Below are positions 27,643-36,640 of a DNA stretch of 64,000 bases, piece after piece. Location of the stretch: contig NZ_RKKU01000010.1 in NCBI RefSeq assembly GCF_003797945.1, positions 1 to 64,000 of the forward strand, written 5' to 3'. Origin of the DNA: Pseudomonas neustonica (GTDB lineage: Bacteria; Pseudomonadota; Gammaproteobacteria; Pseudomonadales; Pseudomonadaceae). The notes beneath the pieces are model-generated. The model did no database searches. It had not been told where the DNA came from and saw only the letters and a list, made by a program, of their open reading frames with translations. Positions within the stretch are counted from its first letter, which is position 1. The number at the start of each line of letters is the position of its first letter. A program made the position numbers and the translations under genes.

Positions 27643-27948
27643 TCAGAGACTGCCCATGACATCGCCACGGAAGCCATATACCTTGCGCTCACCCGCCAGG
27701 GCGACCAGTTCCACTTCGCGGCTTTGGCCCGGCTCAAAACGGACCGCCGTGCCGGCGGCGATGTTCAGGCGAAAGCCACGCGCGGCGGTGCGGTCGAACT
27801 GCAGCGCCGGATTGGTCTCCGCAAAATGGTAATGCGAGCCCACCTGTACTGGCCGGTCACCGCTATTGGCAACGCTGATCACGATGGTTTCGCGACCTTC
27901 ATTGAGCTGCAATGAACCCGGCCGGGTCTGCACTTCTCCTGGAATCAT
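27643..27948 (-). CDS. ureB: urease subunit beta
   Basis: This 101-residue structural subunit of urease has the family sequences [22 protein letters not shown] and [16 protein letters not shown]. It is separate from ureA, as in most proteobacteria, not fused as in Helicobacter. Confidence 0.97.
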   Translation of the reverse strand: MIPGEVQTRPGSLQLNEGRETIVISVANSGDRPVQVGSHYHFAETNPALQFDRTAARGFRLNIAAGTAVRFEPGQSREVELVALAGERKVYGFRGDVMGSL

Positions 27949-27959
27949 GTCAGTTCTCC

Positions 27960-28262
27960 TCAGGGAATCGGGTTATGGACAGTGACCAACTTGGTGCCGT
28001 CCGGGAAGGTAGCTTCCACCTGCACCTCGGCCAGCAGCTCGGCAATACCGGGCATCACCTGCTCGCGAGTCAGCAGCGTGCGGCCGTAGCTCATCATCTC
28101 GGCCACGCTGCGACCATCGCGAGCGCCCTCCATGATGGCGGCGCTGATATAGGCCATCGATTCGGGGTAATTCAGTTTCACCCCACGTGCCAACCGACGT
28201 TCAGCCAGCAAGGCTGCGGTAAACAGCAGGAGTTTGTCTTTTTCGCGCGGTGTCAGCTCCAT
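27960..28262 (-). CDS. ureA: urease subunit gamma
   Basis: This 100-residue subunit begins [23 protein letters not shown]. The start is the ATG at 28262, with GGAG about 9 nt upstream; the longer open frame to 28343 runs into ureD. The C-terminus VTVHNPIP is typical of UreA. Confidence 0.97.
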   Translation of the reverse strand: MELTPREKDKLLLFTAALLAERRLARGVKLNYPESMAYISAAIMEGARDGRSVAEMMSYGRTLLTREQVMPGIAELLAEVQVEATFPDGTKLVTVHNPIP

Positions 28263-28276
28263 GAAACGGGCTCCAT

Positions 28277-29134
28277 TCAGGTATTCCAGATACGGGGTGG
28301 GCAGGCAGCGCGACCATTGATCAGCGGGCGCAGGTGCTGCCACAAACGAATAAACGTGTTACGTGCATGCTCAGCCTCTAGGCCGATATAGCGACCGATC
28401 AGCAAGCCGTTCCGCTGAGTCAGCGCCAACTGCGGATAATCCGCAAAGGTCTCGCGCAGATCATCCATCTGTTGGCGATCCAACTGCAGTGTAGCCATCC
28501 AGGTGCCACTGACACCGGCACCCGCCAGCCCCCAGCGTGCATCCAGCAGAGGCTCACCGCCAATAAAGTGATTACGCTCAATATAGATTGGACGACCATC
28601 GCGCCATACATCCAGCCGCTGCTCCACCGCGCCATGGCTAAAGCGCTCATCCGCCGCAGGGCGACCCAGGCAAAGCAGATCCCACGCGCAGCAACGAGCG
28701 TCGCCGCTCAGATCAATACGGGTGATCAGCTTGGCGTTACAACCTTCAAAGGCAATGGTGTCCTGCGGCAAGTACTCCAGGCTACTGCCGGCAGCCAGCG
28801 TAAAGCGGTTGTGCTGCACCTGAAAGGTGCCGTTGTCGCGCGCGCGGTAGCACTTGCCCGATGAAGGTGTGGTCAGCAAGGCATTCGCGCCCGGCTGCAC
28901 ATCCGCCTGCAGACGTAGCGTATCGCCACTGACCAAGCCACCGGGCGGATGCAGAATATATAAATGAGGGCAATCAATCCCTTCGGGGTAAAACGGGCGC
29001 TGTATGCGCAATGGTCCACGATGGCTCGTGTGCGCCAACTGAGTGCGCTCGCCGCTGCGGGTGAACCCCAGGCTCAATCCTGCCTGCCAGTTCAGCGCGC
29101 TGTCATGCTGCTCAAGGTGCCAGGCTACTGTCAT
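28277..29134 (-). CDS. ureD: urease accessory protein UreD
   Basis: A 285-residue scaffold protein that docks on UreABC and channels nickel. Family features are [27 protein letters not shown] and [14 protein letters not shown]. The start is ATG 29134; a TTG at 29164 would extend into the promoter. First gene of the operon ureDABCEFG-ureJ. Confidence 0.93.
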   Translation of the reverse strand: MTVAWHLEQHDSALNWQAGLSLGFTRSGERTQLAHTSHRGPLRIQRPFYPEGIDCPHLYILHPPGGLVSGDTLRLQADVQPGANALLTTPSSGKCYRARDNGTFQVQHNRFTLAAGSSLEYLPQDTIAFEGCNAKLITRIDLSGDARCCAWDLLCLGRPAADERFSHGAVEQRLDVWRDGRPIYIERNHFIGGEPLLDARWGLAGAGVSGTWMATLQLDRQQMDDLRETFADYPQLALTQRNGLLIGRYIGLEAEHARNTFIRLWQHLRPLINGRAACPPRIWNT

Positions 29135-29170
29135 CCGTGCTGTCCAACCGTGTAATGTGGCCAATTACAG

Positions 29171-29186
29171 AGCAAGTGCCATGCCA
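29171..29186 (-). promoter_or_regulatory. sigma-54 (-24/-12) promoter of the urease operon
   Basis: Read on the minus strand, TGGCATGGCACTTGCT matches the RpoN consensus TGGCACGNNNNTTGCW at every defined base but one. The invariant GG and GC lie exactly 10 bp apart. The expected transcript start is near 29160, about 26 nt before the ureD ATG. This implies nitrogen control through NtrC. Confidence 0.75.
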
Positions 29187-29279
29187 GCCAACCGCCCTGA
29201 TATTTCGCGGCGTGCCCGACAAGGGGTCACGACACCATGCACCATAAAAGAACACTGACCATCTGGACAGCATTTCAGC

Positions 29280-29294
29280 GCACCATCATTGGGC
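29280..29294. promoter_or_regulatory. candidate NtrC site upstream of the urease promoter
   Basis: GCACCATCATTGGGC resembles the NtrC palindrome GCACCA-N3-TGGTGC with two mismatches. It lies about 100 bp upstream of the -24/-12 element, at enhancer distance. A further GCACCAT half-site is at 29239-29245. Suggestive, not certain. Confidence 0.4.
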
Positions 29295-29431
29295 ATAATT
29301 TGAAACCTATTAGCCATTGTAACTGGCTGCCAATCTGGTAACGTCAGCTGACCAGCGTCCTGCTGGGCATGCCTTTTGTAATCTCACAACGGTTTGAATC
29401 AAACTCTAGAAAAGGAGTAGTGCCGCTCGCC

Positions 29432-29839
29432 ATGAACAAATCCCCTGCCATCGTAATGACACGCTTGGATGTACAGCGCCTGGAAAAGGTGCTCGACAAC
29501 ATGCAGGCACCGCTGGACCTGCTCGAAGCACTCGAAGATGAAGTGCTGCGCGCCCGCGTGGTTAGCCACAAACGCATAGCCAGTGATGTGGTAACCATGA
29601 ACTCCACGGTGCGCTTTATCGATGAGGCCAGCGAGCGCGAATTCGTGCTAACGCTCGTTTATCCCGAGCAAGCAGGACGACCAGGCACCATCTCTATTCT
29701 GGCGCCAGTCGGTATTGCGCTGCTAGGTTTGAAGGTAGGCCAGAGCATCAACTGGCAAGGTCCACAGGGTCGCCCGCTGAAGCTGAAGATCATGGATATT
29801 GTCTATCAGCCGGAAGCCAGCGGCGACTTTCACCTGTAG
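29432..29839 (+). CDS. rnk: Rnk, nucleoside diphosphate kinase regulator
   Basis: A 135-residue GreA/GreB-related protein without the long N-terminal coiled coil. The C-terminal FKBP-like domain has LVYPEQAGRPGTISILAPVGIALLGLKVGQ. Rnk binds RNA polymerase and influences nucleoside diphosphate kinase levels and alginate production in Pseudomonas. The GGAG at 29414-29417 is rather distant (14 nt) from the ATG at 29432. Confidence 0.9.
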   Translation: MNKSPAIVMTRLDVQRLEKVLDNMQAPLDLLEALEDEVLRARVVSHKRIASDVVTMNSTVRFIDEASEREFVLTLVYPEQAGRPGTISILAPVGIALLGLKVGQSINWQGPQGRPLKLKIMDIVYQPEASGDFHL

Positions 29840-29886
29840 CCCGCAAAGGCGCCCGTCGCTATCAGCGGGCGCCGCTTCACAGCAGA

Positions 29887-31461
29887 TTACTCCGCTGGAT
29901 CGGGGCTGTCATGACTCAGCTCAAGACTCGCACGCTCGGTCCATTCTTCGCTTAACTCTGCTTTAACTGACACACCCAACTCTTTGAAATCATTAACCTG
30001 TTTCACCAGATTCGCACGACCCCCCAATAGCTGATCCTTGGCTTTTCGGTAAGCGTCCGAGGCCTTATCCAGGCTCTTCTCGATGTTATCCATACTGCCC
30101 AGGAAGGTACGTAACTTGTCGTGAATTTTGCTTGCACGTTCGGCGAGTTCGGCGGTATGGCGATTCTGATCCTCAAAGCGCCAGAGCTGACGTACGATAT
30201 TCAGGCTGGTCAGCAGCGTGGTCGGCGTGGCCACCAACACATTCTGTTCAATCGCTTTCTGGAACAGGGTTTCGTCCGCTTTCAGCGCCTCGACAAACGC
30301 CGACTCAATCGGGATGAACATAAACACCATTTCTGGTGCGTTGAGCCCCGGCAAATCAAAATAGTTACGATCCGACAATTCGCGAATACGCTGGCCGATG
30401 GCGTGCACATGCTCGCTCAGCGCGACTCGGCGCTCGGTATCATCTTCACTATTGATATAGCGCGTGTAGGCGTTCAGTGACACCTTGGCATCAATGATCA
30501 GATGCTTGTCCTGCGGCAGGTATACCAGCACGTCCGGTCGCTGACGCTGCCCTTCGCTATTGGTCATGCTGACTTCACGCTTGAAGTCGATCCCGGCGCG
30601 CAATCCCGAGCGCTCCAGCACATTCTCCAGAATCAGTTCACCCCAGTTGCCCTGGGTCTTCTTCTGCCCACGCAGCGCAGTACTGAGGTCATGCGCTTCC
30701 TGAGTGATCTGCAGGTTCAGATCCTTCAGGTGTTTGAGCTCGGCGGACAAGGTCGCCTGCTGCTGCACATCCTTATGGTGGATGTCTTCAACCTTGCTGC
30801 GGAACTGATCAATCTGCTCACGAAACGGCTTGAGCAGCGCGTCCAGTGATTGCTGGTTCTGCTGCGAAAACGCCTGGCCCTTGGCTTCAAATATCTTGCC
30901 GGCCAGTTGCTCGAATTCCATTTTCAGTTGATCGCGGCTGTCCTTGAGCAGTTGCTGCTGTTCACTGAAGTGCTGCTGGCGTTGCTCCAGGCTGCTTTGC
31001 AGGGTGGAGTGCTCCACCTTCAACTGCTCATGCTCGTGCTGCAGAGCATCCAGTCTTGCGCGCAGCTGATCGCGCTCAGTGCGCAGTTCATCGACCTGCC
31101 GACCCTGCTCGCGGCTCAGGGTTTGTGCGCGCTCAGCCTGCAACTGCCATTCCTGGCCCTGACTCTGCGCATTGCTCAGGCGCTCGGCCTGTTGCTGCAG
31201 CTGCTGCCGCAGGTCGTGCAGCGTCTCCTGCATATGCTCATTACGTGCCTGTAACCCACTGTGTTGTGTGTCCTGCTGGTGCAACTCCAGTTGCACTTCC
31301 TGCAACTGCTCACGCAGCAACGCCTGCTGCTGCTGGCTCTGCGCCAACTCGTCACGCAGGGCACTCTGACGGCGCAGCAATAACGCAGCGGTCAACGACC
31401 AGCCGAGCAGCAAGGCAATACAAATAAAAGGGTACAGATCAGGTAGGTCAGACAGGGGCAT
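29887..31461 (-). CDS. rmuC: DNA recombination protein RmuC
   Basis: This 524-residue protein has an N-terminal membrane helix (~10-28), a very long Gln-rich coiled coil (~30-200), and a RmuC nuclease-like domain (~215-480) with GNWGELILENVLERSGLRAG and DVLVYLPQDKHLIIDAKVSLNAY, where D and K fit the PD-(D/E)XK core. RmuC limits inversions and affects recombination. It is convergent with rnk. Confidence 0.95.
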   Translation of the reverse strand: MPLSDLPDLYPFICIALLLGWSLTAALLLRRQSALRDELAQSQQQQALLREQLQEVQLELHQQDTQHSGLQARNEHMQETLHDLRQQLQQQAERLSNAQSQGQEWQLQAERAQTLSREQGRQVDELRTERDQLRARLDALQHEHEQLKVEHSTLQSSLEQRQQHFSEQQQLLKDSRDQLKMEFEQLAGKIFEAKGQAFSQQNQQSLDALLKPFREQIDQFRSKVEDIHHKDVQQQATLSAELKHLKDLNLQITQEAHDLSTALRGQKKTQGNWGELILENVLERSGLRAGIDFKREVSMTNSEGQRQRPDVLVYLPQDKHLIIDAKVSLNAYTRYINSEDDTERRVALSEHVHAIGQRIRELSDRNYFDLPGLNAPEMVFMFIPIESAFVEALKADETLFQKAIEQNVLVATPTTLLTSLNIVRQLWRFEDQNRHTAELAERASKIHDKLRTFLGSMDNIEKSLDKASDAYRKAKDQLLGGRANLVKQVNDFKELGVSVKAELSEEWTERASLELSHDSPDPAE

Positions 31462-31574
31462 GCAGTTCTCCTTGGATTACCCTTATTATCCATGCCCCGC
31501 CGCCGCTTTAAAATGGCTGATCGCAGGCTTGGCGTGAATAGCCAAGCCTGCGATGCATTTTGTGCGGCCAGTGA

Positions 31575-33059
31575 CTACTTGCTACGCAAGGATCCCAGAA
31601 TCCCGCGGACGATGGCCCGGCCCGCCTGCGTGCCCACTGAGCGCATGGCGCTGCGACCAAAGGAGCGAAACATGTCACTTAGCTCCTGACCGATCGACTT
31701 ACCGGCACGCGGCTTGCGCGCCTGGCTCTGTGGTGTAATGCTCGGCTTCTCTTCAGACAGCGCTTTATCCGCTCTCTCCTGCAGTACCTCATAAGCTGAC
31801 TCGCGATCCACCGTCTGATCATAAACACCCGCCAGCGGTGAGCCCTTGACCAGAGCCGCGCGCTCAGGCTCATCAATCGGGCCCATCTGACTATCGGGTG
31901 GGCGAATCAGCACCCGCTGCACTATGCTCGGTGTGCCCTTGGCGTCGAGCACCGACACCAGGGCTTCGCCTACGCCCAGTGCCGTGATGGCACTCTCGGT
32001 ATCCAGCTCAGGGTTGGCGCGAAAGGTTTGCGCCGCCGCCCGCACCGCCTTCTGATCGCGCGGAGTGAAGGCCCGTAGCGCGTGCTGTACACGGTTACCC
32101 AGCTGGCCAAGGATGGTATCGGGAATATCCAACGGGCTTTGGGTCACGAAGTAGACGCCCACACCCTTTGAGCGGATCAAGCGCACCACCTGTTCGATGC
32201 GGTCAACCAGCGCCTTGGGGGTGTCCTTGAACATCAAATGGGCTTCATCAAAAAACAGCACGAAGCGCGGTTTATCCGCATCCCCTACTTCAGGAAGCTG
32301 CTCGAACAATTCAGACAGCAACCACAGCAAAATGCAGGAGTAAGCCAGCGGGCTATCCTGATACAGCTTGGCCGCATGCAGCACATTAACCACACCCTGG
32401 CCGTGCTCGTCGGTCTGCAGAAAGTCATCCAGACTGATGGCCGGCTCGCCAAACAGCCGCTCGCCACCCTGCCCGTCCAGACGCAACAAGGAGCGCTGAA
32501 TCGCACCCAGACTGGCAGCCGATACATTGCCGTATTTGGCGCCCAATGCAGCGCGCTGTTCGTGCAGATAAATCAGCATGGAGCGCAGATCTTTTAGATC
32601 CAGCAGCAGCCAGCCGTTGTCATCTGCCACGCGAAACAGAATATCGATGATGCCGCTCTGGGTTTCGTTGAGGTTCAGCAGGCGCGACAAAAGCACCGGA
32701 CCCAGCTCCGCGATAGTCAGGCGGAGTGGATGGCCATGCTCACCGAATACATCCCAGAACACGGTCGGCGCGCCGCGCAGCGTCATGGTGCCCAAGCCCA
32801 CCTTATCCGCCCGTTTCTGCAGTTTTTCACCCGGCTTTCCGGCCTTGGCGATACCGGAGAAATCGCCCTTGATATCCGGCACCAGCACTGGCACCCCCAG
32901 CTGTGAAAAGCTCTGCGCCAGCACCTGCAACGTAATGGTCTTGCCGGTGCCGGTCGCTCCGGCGATCAGGCCGTGACGGTTCGCCATACTCGGTTCAATG
33001 GCCACGCTGGCCACGTCATTGCCGCCAATCAGTAATGGCGGTACGTGCAATTCTGGCAT
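31575..33059 (-). CDS. HerA-like/DUF853 ATPase (YjgR type)
   Basis: A 494-residue P-loop ATPase of the FtsK/HerA class. Walker A is GATGTGKTIT (~34-43). Walker B is FVLFFDEAHLMF, with an arginine-finger-like motif downstream. A C-terminal Ala/Lys/Arg-rich tail includes SDMFRSFGRSAMRSVGTQAGRAIVR. It is known in E. coli as YjgR (DUF853). HerA relatives pump DNA or act in repair; no nuclease NurA partner is adjacent, so the role is open. Confidence 0.9.
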   Translation of the reverse strand: MPELHVPPLLIGGNDVASVAIEPSMANRHGLIAGATGTGKTITLQVLAQSFSQLGVPVLVPDIKGDFSGIAKAGKPGEKLQKRADKVGLGTMTLRGAPTVFWDVFGEHGHPLRLTIAELGPVLLSRLLNLNETQSGIIDILFRVADDNGWLLLDLKDLRSMLIYLHEQRAALGAKYGNVSAASLGAIQRSLLRLDGQGGERLFGEPAISLDDFLQTDEHGQGVVNVLHAAKLYQDSPLAYSCILLWLLSELFEQLPEVGDADKPRFVLFFDEAHLMFKDTPKALVDRIEQVVRLIRSKGVGVYFVTQSPLDIPDTILGQLGNRVQHALRAFTPRDQKAVRAAAQTFRANPELDTESAITALGVGEALVSVLDAKGTPSIVQRVLIRPPDSQMGPIDEPERAALVKGSPLAGVYDQTVDRESAYEVLQERADKALSEEKPSITPQSQARKPRAGKSIGQELSDMFRSFGRSAMRSVGTQAGRAIVRGILGSLRSK

Positions 33060-33154
33060 CAGCCATCACTCCCTGGGGTCACTTTGAAAGGCTCTCATTG
33101 CGCTACCGCATTATGGCTCGCCTCGCATTGCTTGCAAGCGCCCAATCTGACGCC

Positions 33155-33172
33155 ACCCCCCATTAGGGGGGT
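33155..33172. promoter_or_regulatory. palindromic operator candidate upstream of the DUF1302 gene
   Basis: ACCCCCC-ATTA-GGGGGGT is a perfect 7-bp-arm palindrome followed by AT, centred about 125 bp before the DUF1302 ATG. The same palindrome with a different 4-bp spacer stands upstream of the PQQ alcohol dehydrogenase (41758-41777). I infer a shared activator site, most simply for the MalT-type regulator encoded between them. Confidence 0.6.
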
Positions 33173-33288
33173 ATAGCAGGCAAGAGCACAGTCATAGAGT
33201 CGAGCAAGTGATGCTCAGCTTGATAGTACCGTGAGCGTCATTTGCCAGGGATCACTAATAAAAACAAGCGCCCGGCGCGAGGAATGTC

Positions 33289-35043
33289 ATGACAAATACA
33301 ACAACAAGAAAGGTCTTGAGGAACACACTGAAGCCGCTGGTCGTCGCGGTAGCCATGGCTTCAGCAATGCCGGCCCATGCAGTTCGCTTTGATCTGGGCG
33401 AAGTTCAAGGCCAGTTCGACTCACAAATGTCGATCGGTGCCAGCTGGGGTACCAGCAACATAGATGATGACCTTGTCGCCGCGAATAACGGTGGCAACGC
33501 CAACGCACTCAACTCTGACGACAACCGACTGAACTTCGACAAGGGAGAAACCTTCTCCAAGATATTCAAGGGCATCCACGATCTGTCACTGCAATACGGC
33601 GACACAGGTGTCTTTTTGCGCGGCAAGTACTGGTACGACTTTGAGCTCAAAGACGAGCACCGCAACCTCTACGATATCAGCGATGACAACCGCAAGGTTG
33701 GCGCCCAGTCATCCGGCGTTCAGCTGCTTGATGCCTTCGTCTACCACAGCTTCAGTATCGGCGATAAACCAGGCTCTATTCGCGCAGGTAAGCAAGTAGT
33801 GAGTTGGGGCGAAAGTACCTTTATTCAGAACGGTATCAACTCCATCAACCCGATTGACGTAGCGGCGTTTCGCCGTCCGGGCGCAGAAGTAAAAGAAGGC
33901 CTGATACCGGTCAACATGCTCTATCTGTCACAGAGCCTGACCGACAATCTGGGCATTGAAATGTTCTACCAGCTGGAATGGGACCAGACCGTACTCGACA
34001 ACTGCGGCACCTTCTTTTCCTTTACCGATACCGTCGCCGATGGCTGCAATTATGTCGGTGTGGGTGGCAGCCAGAACGGCAAGGATGGTAGTCCTATTTT
34101 TGCCTATGTGCCGCGCGCCGCAGATCGTGACGCGCGCGATGACGGCCAGTTCGGCGTGTCACTTCGCTACTTTGCCGAGAATTTGAACCAGACCGAATTC
34201 GGCTTCTATGCCATGAATTACCACAGCCGGAACCCGATCTACAGTACCAGCACTAACGGTGTAGCTTATCCAGCCGCGGTTCCTGTCTCGCAATTACCTG
34301 GCGTCAACGCGGGCGGATCCTATTTTATCGAGTATCCGGAAGACATTCGTATGTACGGGGTGAGCTTTCAGACCAGCCTGGGTACCACCGCCGTCTCGGG
34401 TGAAATCAGCTACCGCCCCAACCAGCCACTGCAAATCAGCAGTAATGACCTGACTGCTGCGGTACTGGGGGCATCCAACCCCGCTACTGCAAGGATTGAG
34501 GCCAATGGTGATCTACACGGTTACAAGCGACTACCGGTCACCCAGGCGCAGGTTACCGTGCTGAACTTCATCGATAACGTATTGGGCGCCGAACGCCTGA
34601 CATTGATTGGCGAAGTCGGCTACAACCACATCAGCGGAATTGATAGCAGCCTGGGAGAGCTGCGCTTTGGCCGCGATTCACTCTACGGGTCTGGTGATCT
34701 GACCACACCTGGCGCCTGCGCCGCCAGCAACACCGCTGATCCGTCTACCTGCACCAATAGCGGCTTCTATACCGATAACTCATGGGGCTACCGCGCGGTT
34801 GCCTCGCTCGACTACAACGGTTTTGCCGGTGTGGCACTCACCCCCGCACTTGCGTTCTCCCACGATGTTGACGGCTACGGCCCCAACTTCAATGAAGGTG
34901 CCATGGCCGCCAACATAGGTCTCACTGCGGTCTACAACAATAAATACAACGCCAGCATCAACTACACTAATTTCTTCGGTGGTGACTTCAATGCCAATAC
35001 CGATAGGGATTTTGCGGCAGTTAGCGTCGGCGTTAACTTTTGA
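33289..35043 (+). CDS. DUF1302 outer-membrane protein
   Basis: A 584-residue protein with a signal peptide (cleavage after MPAHA, ~31). Alternating beta-strand sequence and a C-terminal Phe (VSVGVNF) mark an outer-membrane beta-barrel. GAGGA precedes the ATG. DUF1302 proteins are nearly always next to DUF1329 proteins, as here, with 17 bp between genes, and are linked to uptake or handling of hydrophobic substrates such as alkanes, terpenes or esters. The specific substrate is unknown. Confidence 0.9.
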   Translation: MTNTTTRKVLRNTLKPLVVAVAMASAMPAHAVRFDLGEVQGQFDSQMSIGASWGTSNIDDDLVAANNGGNANALNSDDNRLNFDKGETFSKIFKGIHDLSLQYGDTGVFLRGKYWYDFELKDEHRNLYDISDDNRKVGAQSSGVQLLDAFVYHSFSIGDKPGSIRAGKQVVSWGESTFIQNGINSINPIDVAAFRRPGAEVKEGLIPVNMLYLSQSLTDNLGIEMFYQLEWDQTVLDNCGTFFSFTDTVADGCNYVGVGGSQNGKDGSPIFAYVPRAADRDARDDGQFGVSLRYFAENLNQTEFGFYAMNYHSRNPIYSTSTNGVAYPAAVPVSQLPGVNAGGSYFIEYPEDIRMYGVSFQTSLGTTAVSGEISYRPNQPLQISSNDLTAAVLGASNPATARIEANGDLHGYKRLPVTQAQVTVLNFIDNVLGAERLTLIGEVGYNHISGIDSSLGELRFGRDSLYGSGDLTTPGACAASNTADPSTCTNSGFYTDNSWGYRAVASLDYNGFAGVALTPALAFSHDVDGYGPNFNEGAMAANIGLTAVYNNKYNASINYTNFFGGDFNANTDRDFAAVSVGVNF

Positions 35044-35060
35044 ACACAATGGAGAAATAC

Positions 35061-36434
35061 ATGAAATCAATAAGAAAACTAAAACTCCAGACCATGGCTA
35101 TGCTAGCCCTGAGCAGCCTGGCGCTGTCTGTATCCGCCGCCGTTACGCCTGACAAGGCCGCCACCCTGCAGACCACGCTCACGCCTTTGGGTGCAGAGCG
35201 CGCTGGCAACGCCAGCGGTACCATTCCCGAGTGGACCGGCGGCATGGCAACAGATGCTGCCGCGGTAGACGAAGACGGCTTTTACGGCGACCCCTTCGCT
35301 GGTGAGCAGCCGCAATATGTCGTTACTGCAGCCAACATGGAGCAGTACAAGGACATGCTCACCGACGGCCAGAAGGCCATGCTCAGCCGCTACCCTGAGA
35401 CCTATAAACTGCGCGTATTCCAGACCCGTCGTAGCGCAACGGTACCCCAGGAAGTCTTTGCTGCAGCCGCACGCAACGCGGTAAATACCAAACTGGCCTC
35501 CGGTGGTAACGGCTTGGAGAACTTCGATACCGCCTATCCTTTCCCCATTCCCGAGAGCGGCGTGGAAGTCATCTGGAACCATATTACCCGCTACCGTGGC
35601 GGTAGCTTCACCCGCACCATCGCCCAAGCTACCCCGCAGGCGAACGGCTCCAATACCTATGTAGTGCTGCAGGATGCCTTCAGCTTTGCCACCGCGCTGA
35701 CGGACTACGGCCCAAAAATCTCCGACAACCTGATGTTCTATTTCACGCAACGCGTTCTCTCGCCCTCTCGCCTGGCAGGTGACGTGCTGTTGGTCCACGA
35801 GAACATCGACCAGGTTAAGGAGCCTCGCGCCGCCTGGCTGTATAACGCCGGCCAACGCCGCGTGCGCCGCGCGCCTCAGGTTGCCTATGACGGCCCAGCG
35901 CTGAGTGCCGATGGTACCCGCGTATCGGATAACTACGACCTGTACAACGGCTCACCCGATCGCTACGAGTGGAAGCTGGTGGGTAAACGCGAGCTGCTGA
36001 TTCCCTATAACAACTTCGCCATCGCCAAGCGCGATGTGGCATACGACGACATCATTCAGAAGGGGCATATCAATCAGGATATGGTGCGCTATGAAGTGCA
36101 CCGCGTCTGGGAAGTGGAAGCCAACCTGCGCGAAGGTCAACGGCATATCTATGCCCGTCGCCACTTCTTCATCGACGAGGATAACTGGCAAGCAGGTGAA
36201 ATCGACCATTACGATGGCCGCGGGGGTCTCTGGCGTATTGCTGAAGCCATGGCCCTGCAGCGTTTTGACAAACAGGTACCCGGCTACGCGATCGAGACGC
36301 TATACGACTTGCAGAGCGGTCGCTACATGGCACTGGGCATGACCAACGAAGAGCGTAAGAACTACGATTTCAGTTTCACCGCCTCTTCAGCTGACTTCAC
36401 CCCTAACGCCCTGCGCGCCTCGGGTATTCGTTAA
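35061..36434 (+). CDS. DUF1329 LolB-like outer-membrane lipid-handling protein
   Basis: A 457-residue protein with a signal peptide (cleavage near VSA-AV, ~27). The start is ATG 35061, behind GGAG at 35051-35054. DUF1329 features are GNASGTIPEWTGG, MLSRYPETYKLRVFQTRRSA, GQRRVRRAPQVAYD and YDLYNGSPDRYEWKLVGKRELLIPYN. The fold is LolB/LolA-like, suggesting it shuttles a lipidic ligand between membranes together with the DUF1302 barrel. Confidence 0.9.
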   Translation: MKSIRKLKLQTMAMLALSSLALSVSAAVTPDKAATLQTTLTPLGAERAGNASGTIPEWTGGMATDAAAVDEDGFYGDPFAGEQPQYVVTAANMEQYKDMLTDGQKAMLSRYPETYKLRVFQTRRSATVPQEVFAAAARNAVNTKLASGGNGLENFDTAYPFPIPESGVEVIWNHITRYRGGSFTRTIAQATPQANGSNTYVVLQDAFSFATALTDYGPKISDNLMFYFTQRVLSPSRLAGDVLLVHENIDQVKEPRAAWLYNAGQRRVRRAPQVAYDGPALSADGTRVSDNYDLYNGSPDRYEWKLVGKRELLIPYNNFAIAKRDVAYDDIIQKGHINQDMVRYEVHRVWEVEANLREGQRHIYARRHFFIDEDNWQAGEIDHYDGRGGLWRIAEAMALQRFDKQVPGYAIETLYDLQSGRYMALGMTNEERKNYDFSFTASSADFTPNALRASGIR

Positions 36435-36463
36435 ACCTTTGTAAACACCGAGCACTACCAAGC

Positions 36464-36495
36464 CCCTGTCGTTTCCGCTGCTCCGGGCGACAGGG
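36464..36495. terminator. hairpin downstream of the DUF1302-DUF1329 operon
   Basis: CCCTGTCG (36464-36471) pairs with CGACAGGG (36488-36495) about 30 bp after the stop. The following bases are only partly T-rich, so it is a moderate terminator candidate. Confidence 0.5.
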
Positions 36496-36507
36496 CAACC
36501 TTCTTTG

Positions 36508-36637
36508 AGCTTCAAGCTGCAAGCGACAAGCAGCAAGTTAAAACCCTAACCCACCACCCCCGCAGTTGCAGTTGCAGTTGCTTCTAGCTTCTAGCTTTCG
36601 GCTTTTAGCTTGTAGCTTGTAGCTTGTAGCTTGCGCA
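36508..36637. repeat. heptad-repeat intergenic element, copy B
   Basis: It has the same layout as the element at 762-897. A left arm AGCTTCAAGCTGCAAGCGAC is followed by a spacer with three GCAGTT hexamers, then a right arm of GCTTNTA/GCTTGTA heptads to about 36637. It stops three bases from the stop codon of the minus-strand regulator gene, again abutting a minus-strand gene end. Confidence 0.7.
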
Positions 36638-36640
36638 AGC

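Noticed and set aside
26883-27659. 258-codon plus-strand frame across ureC and the ureB boundary
   Set aside because: Antisense shadow of ureC; the ureC product has all catalytic residues.
30850-31427. Plus-strand open frames rich in Leu or Ala across rmuC
   Set aside because: They are antisense shadows of the Gln-rich coiled-coil coding sequence of rmuC.
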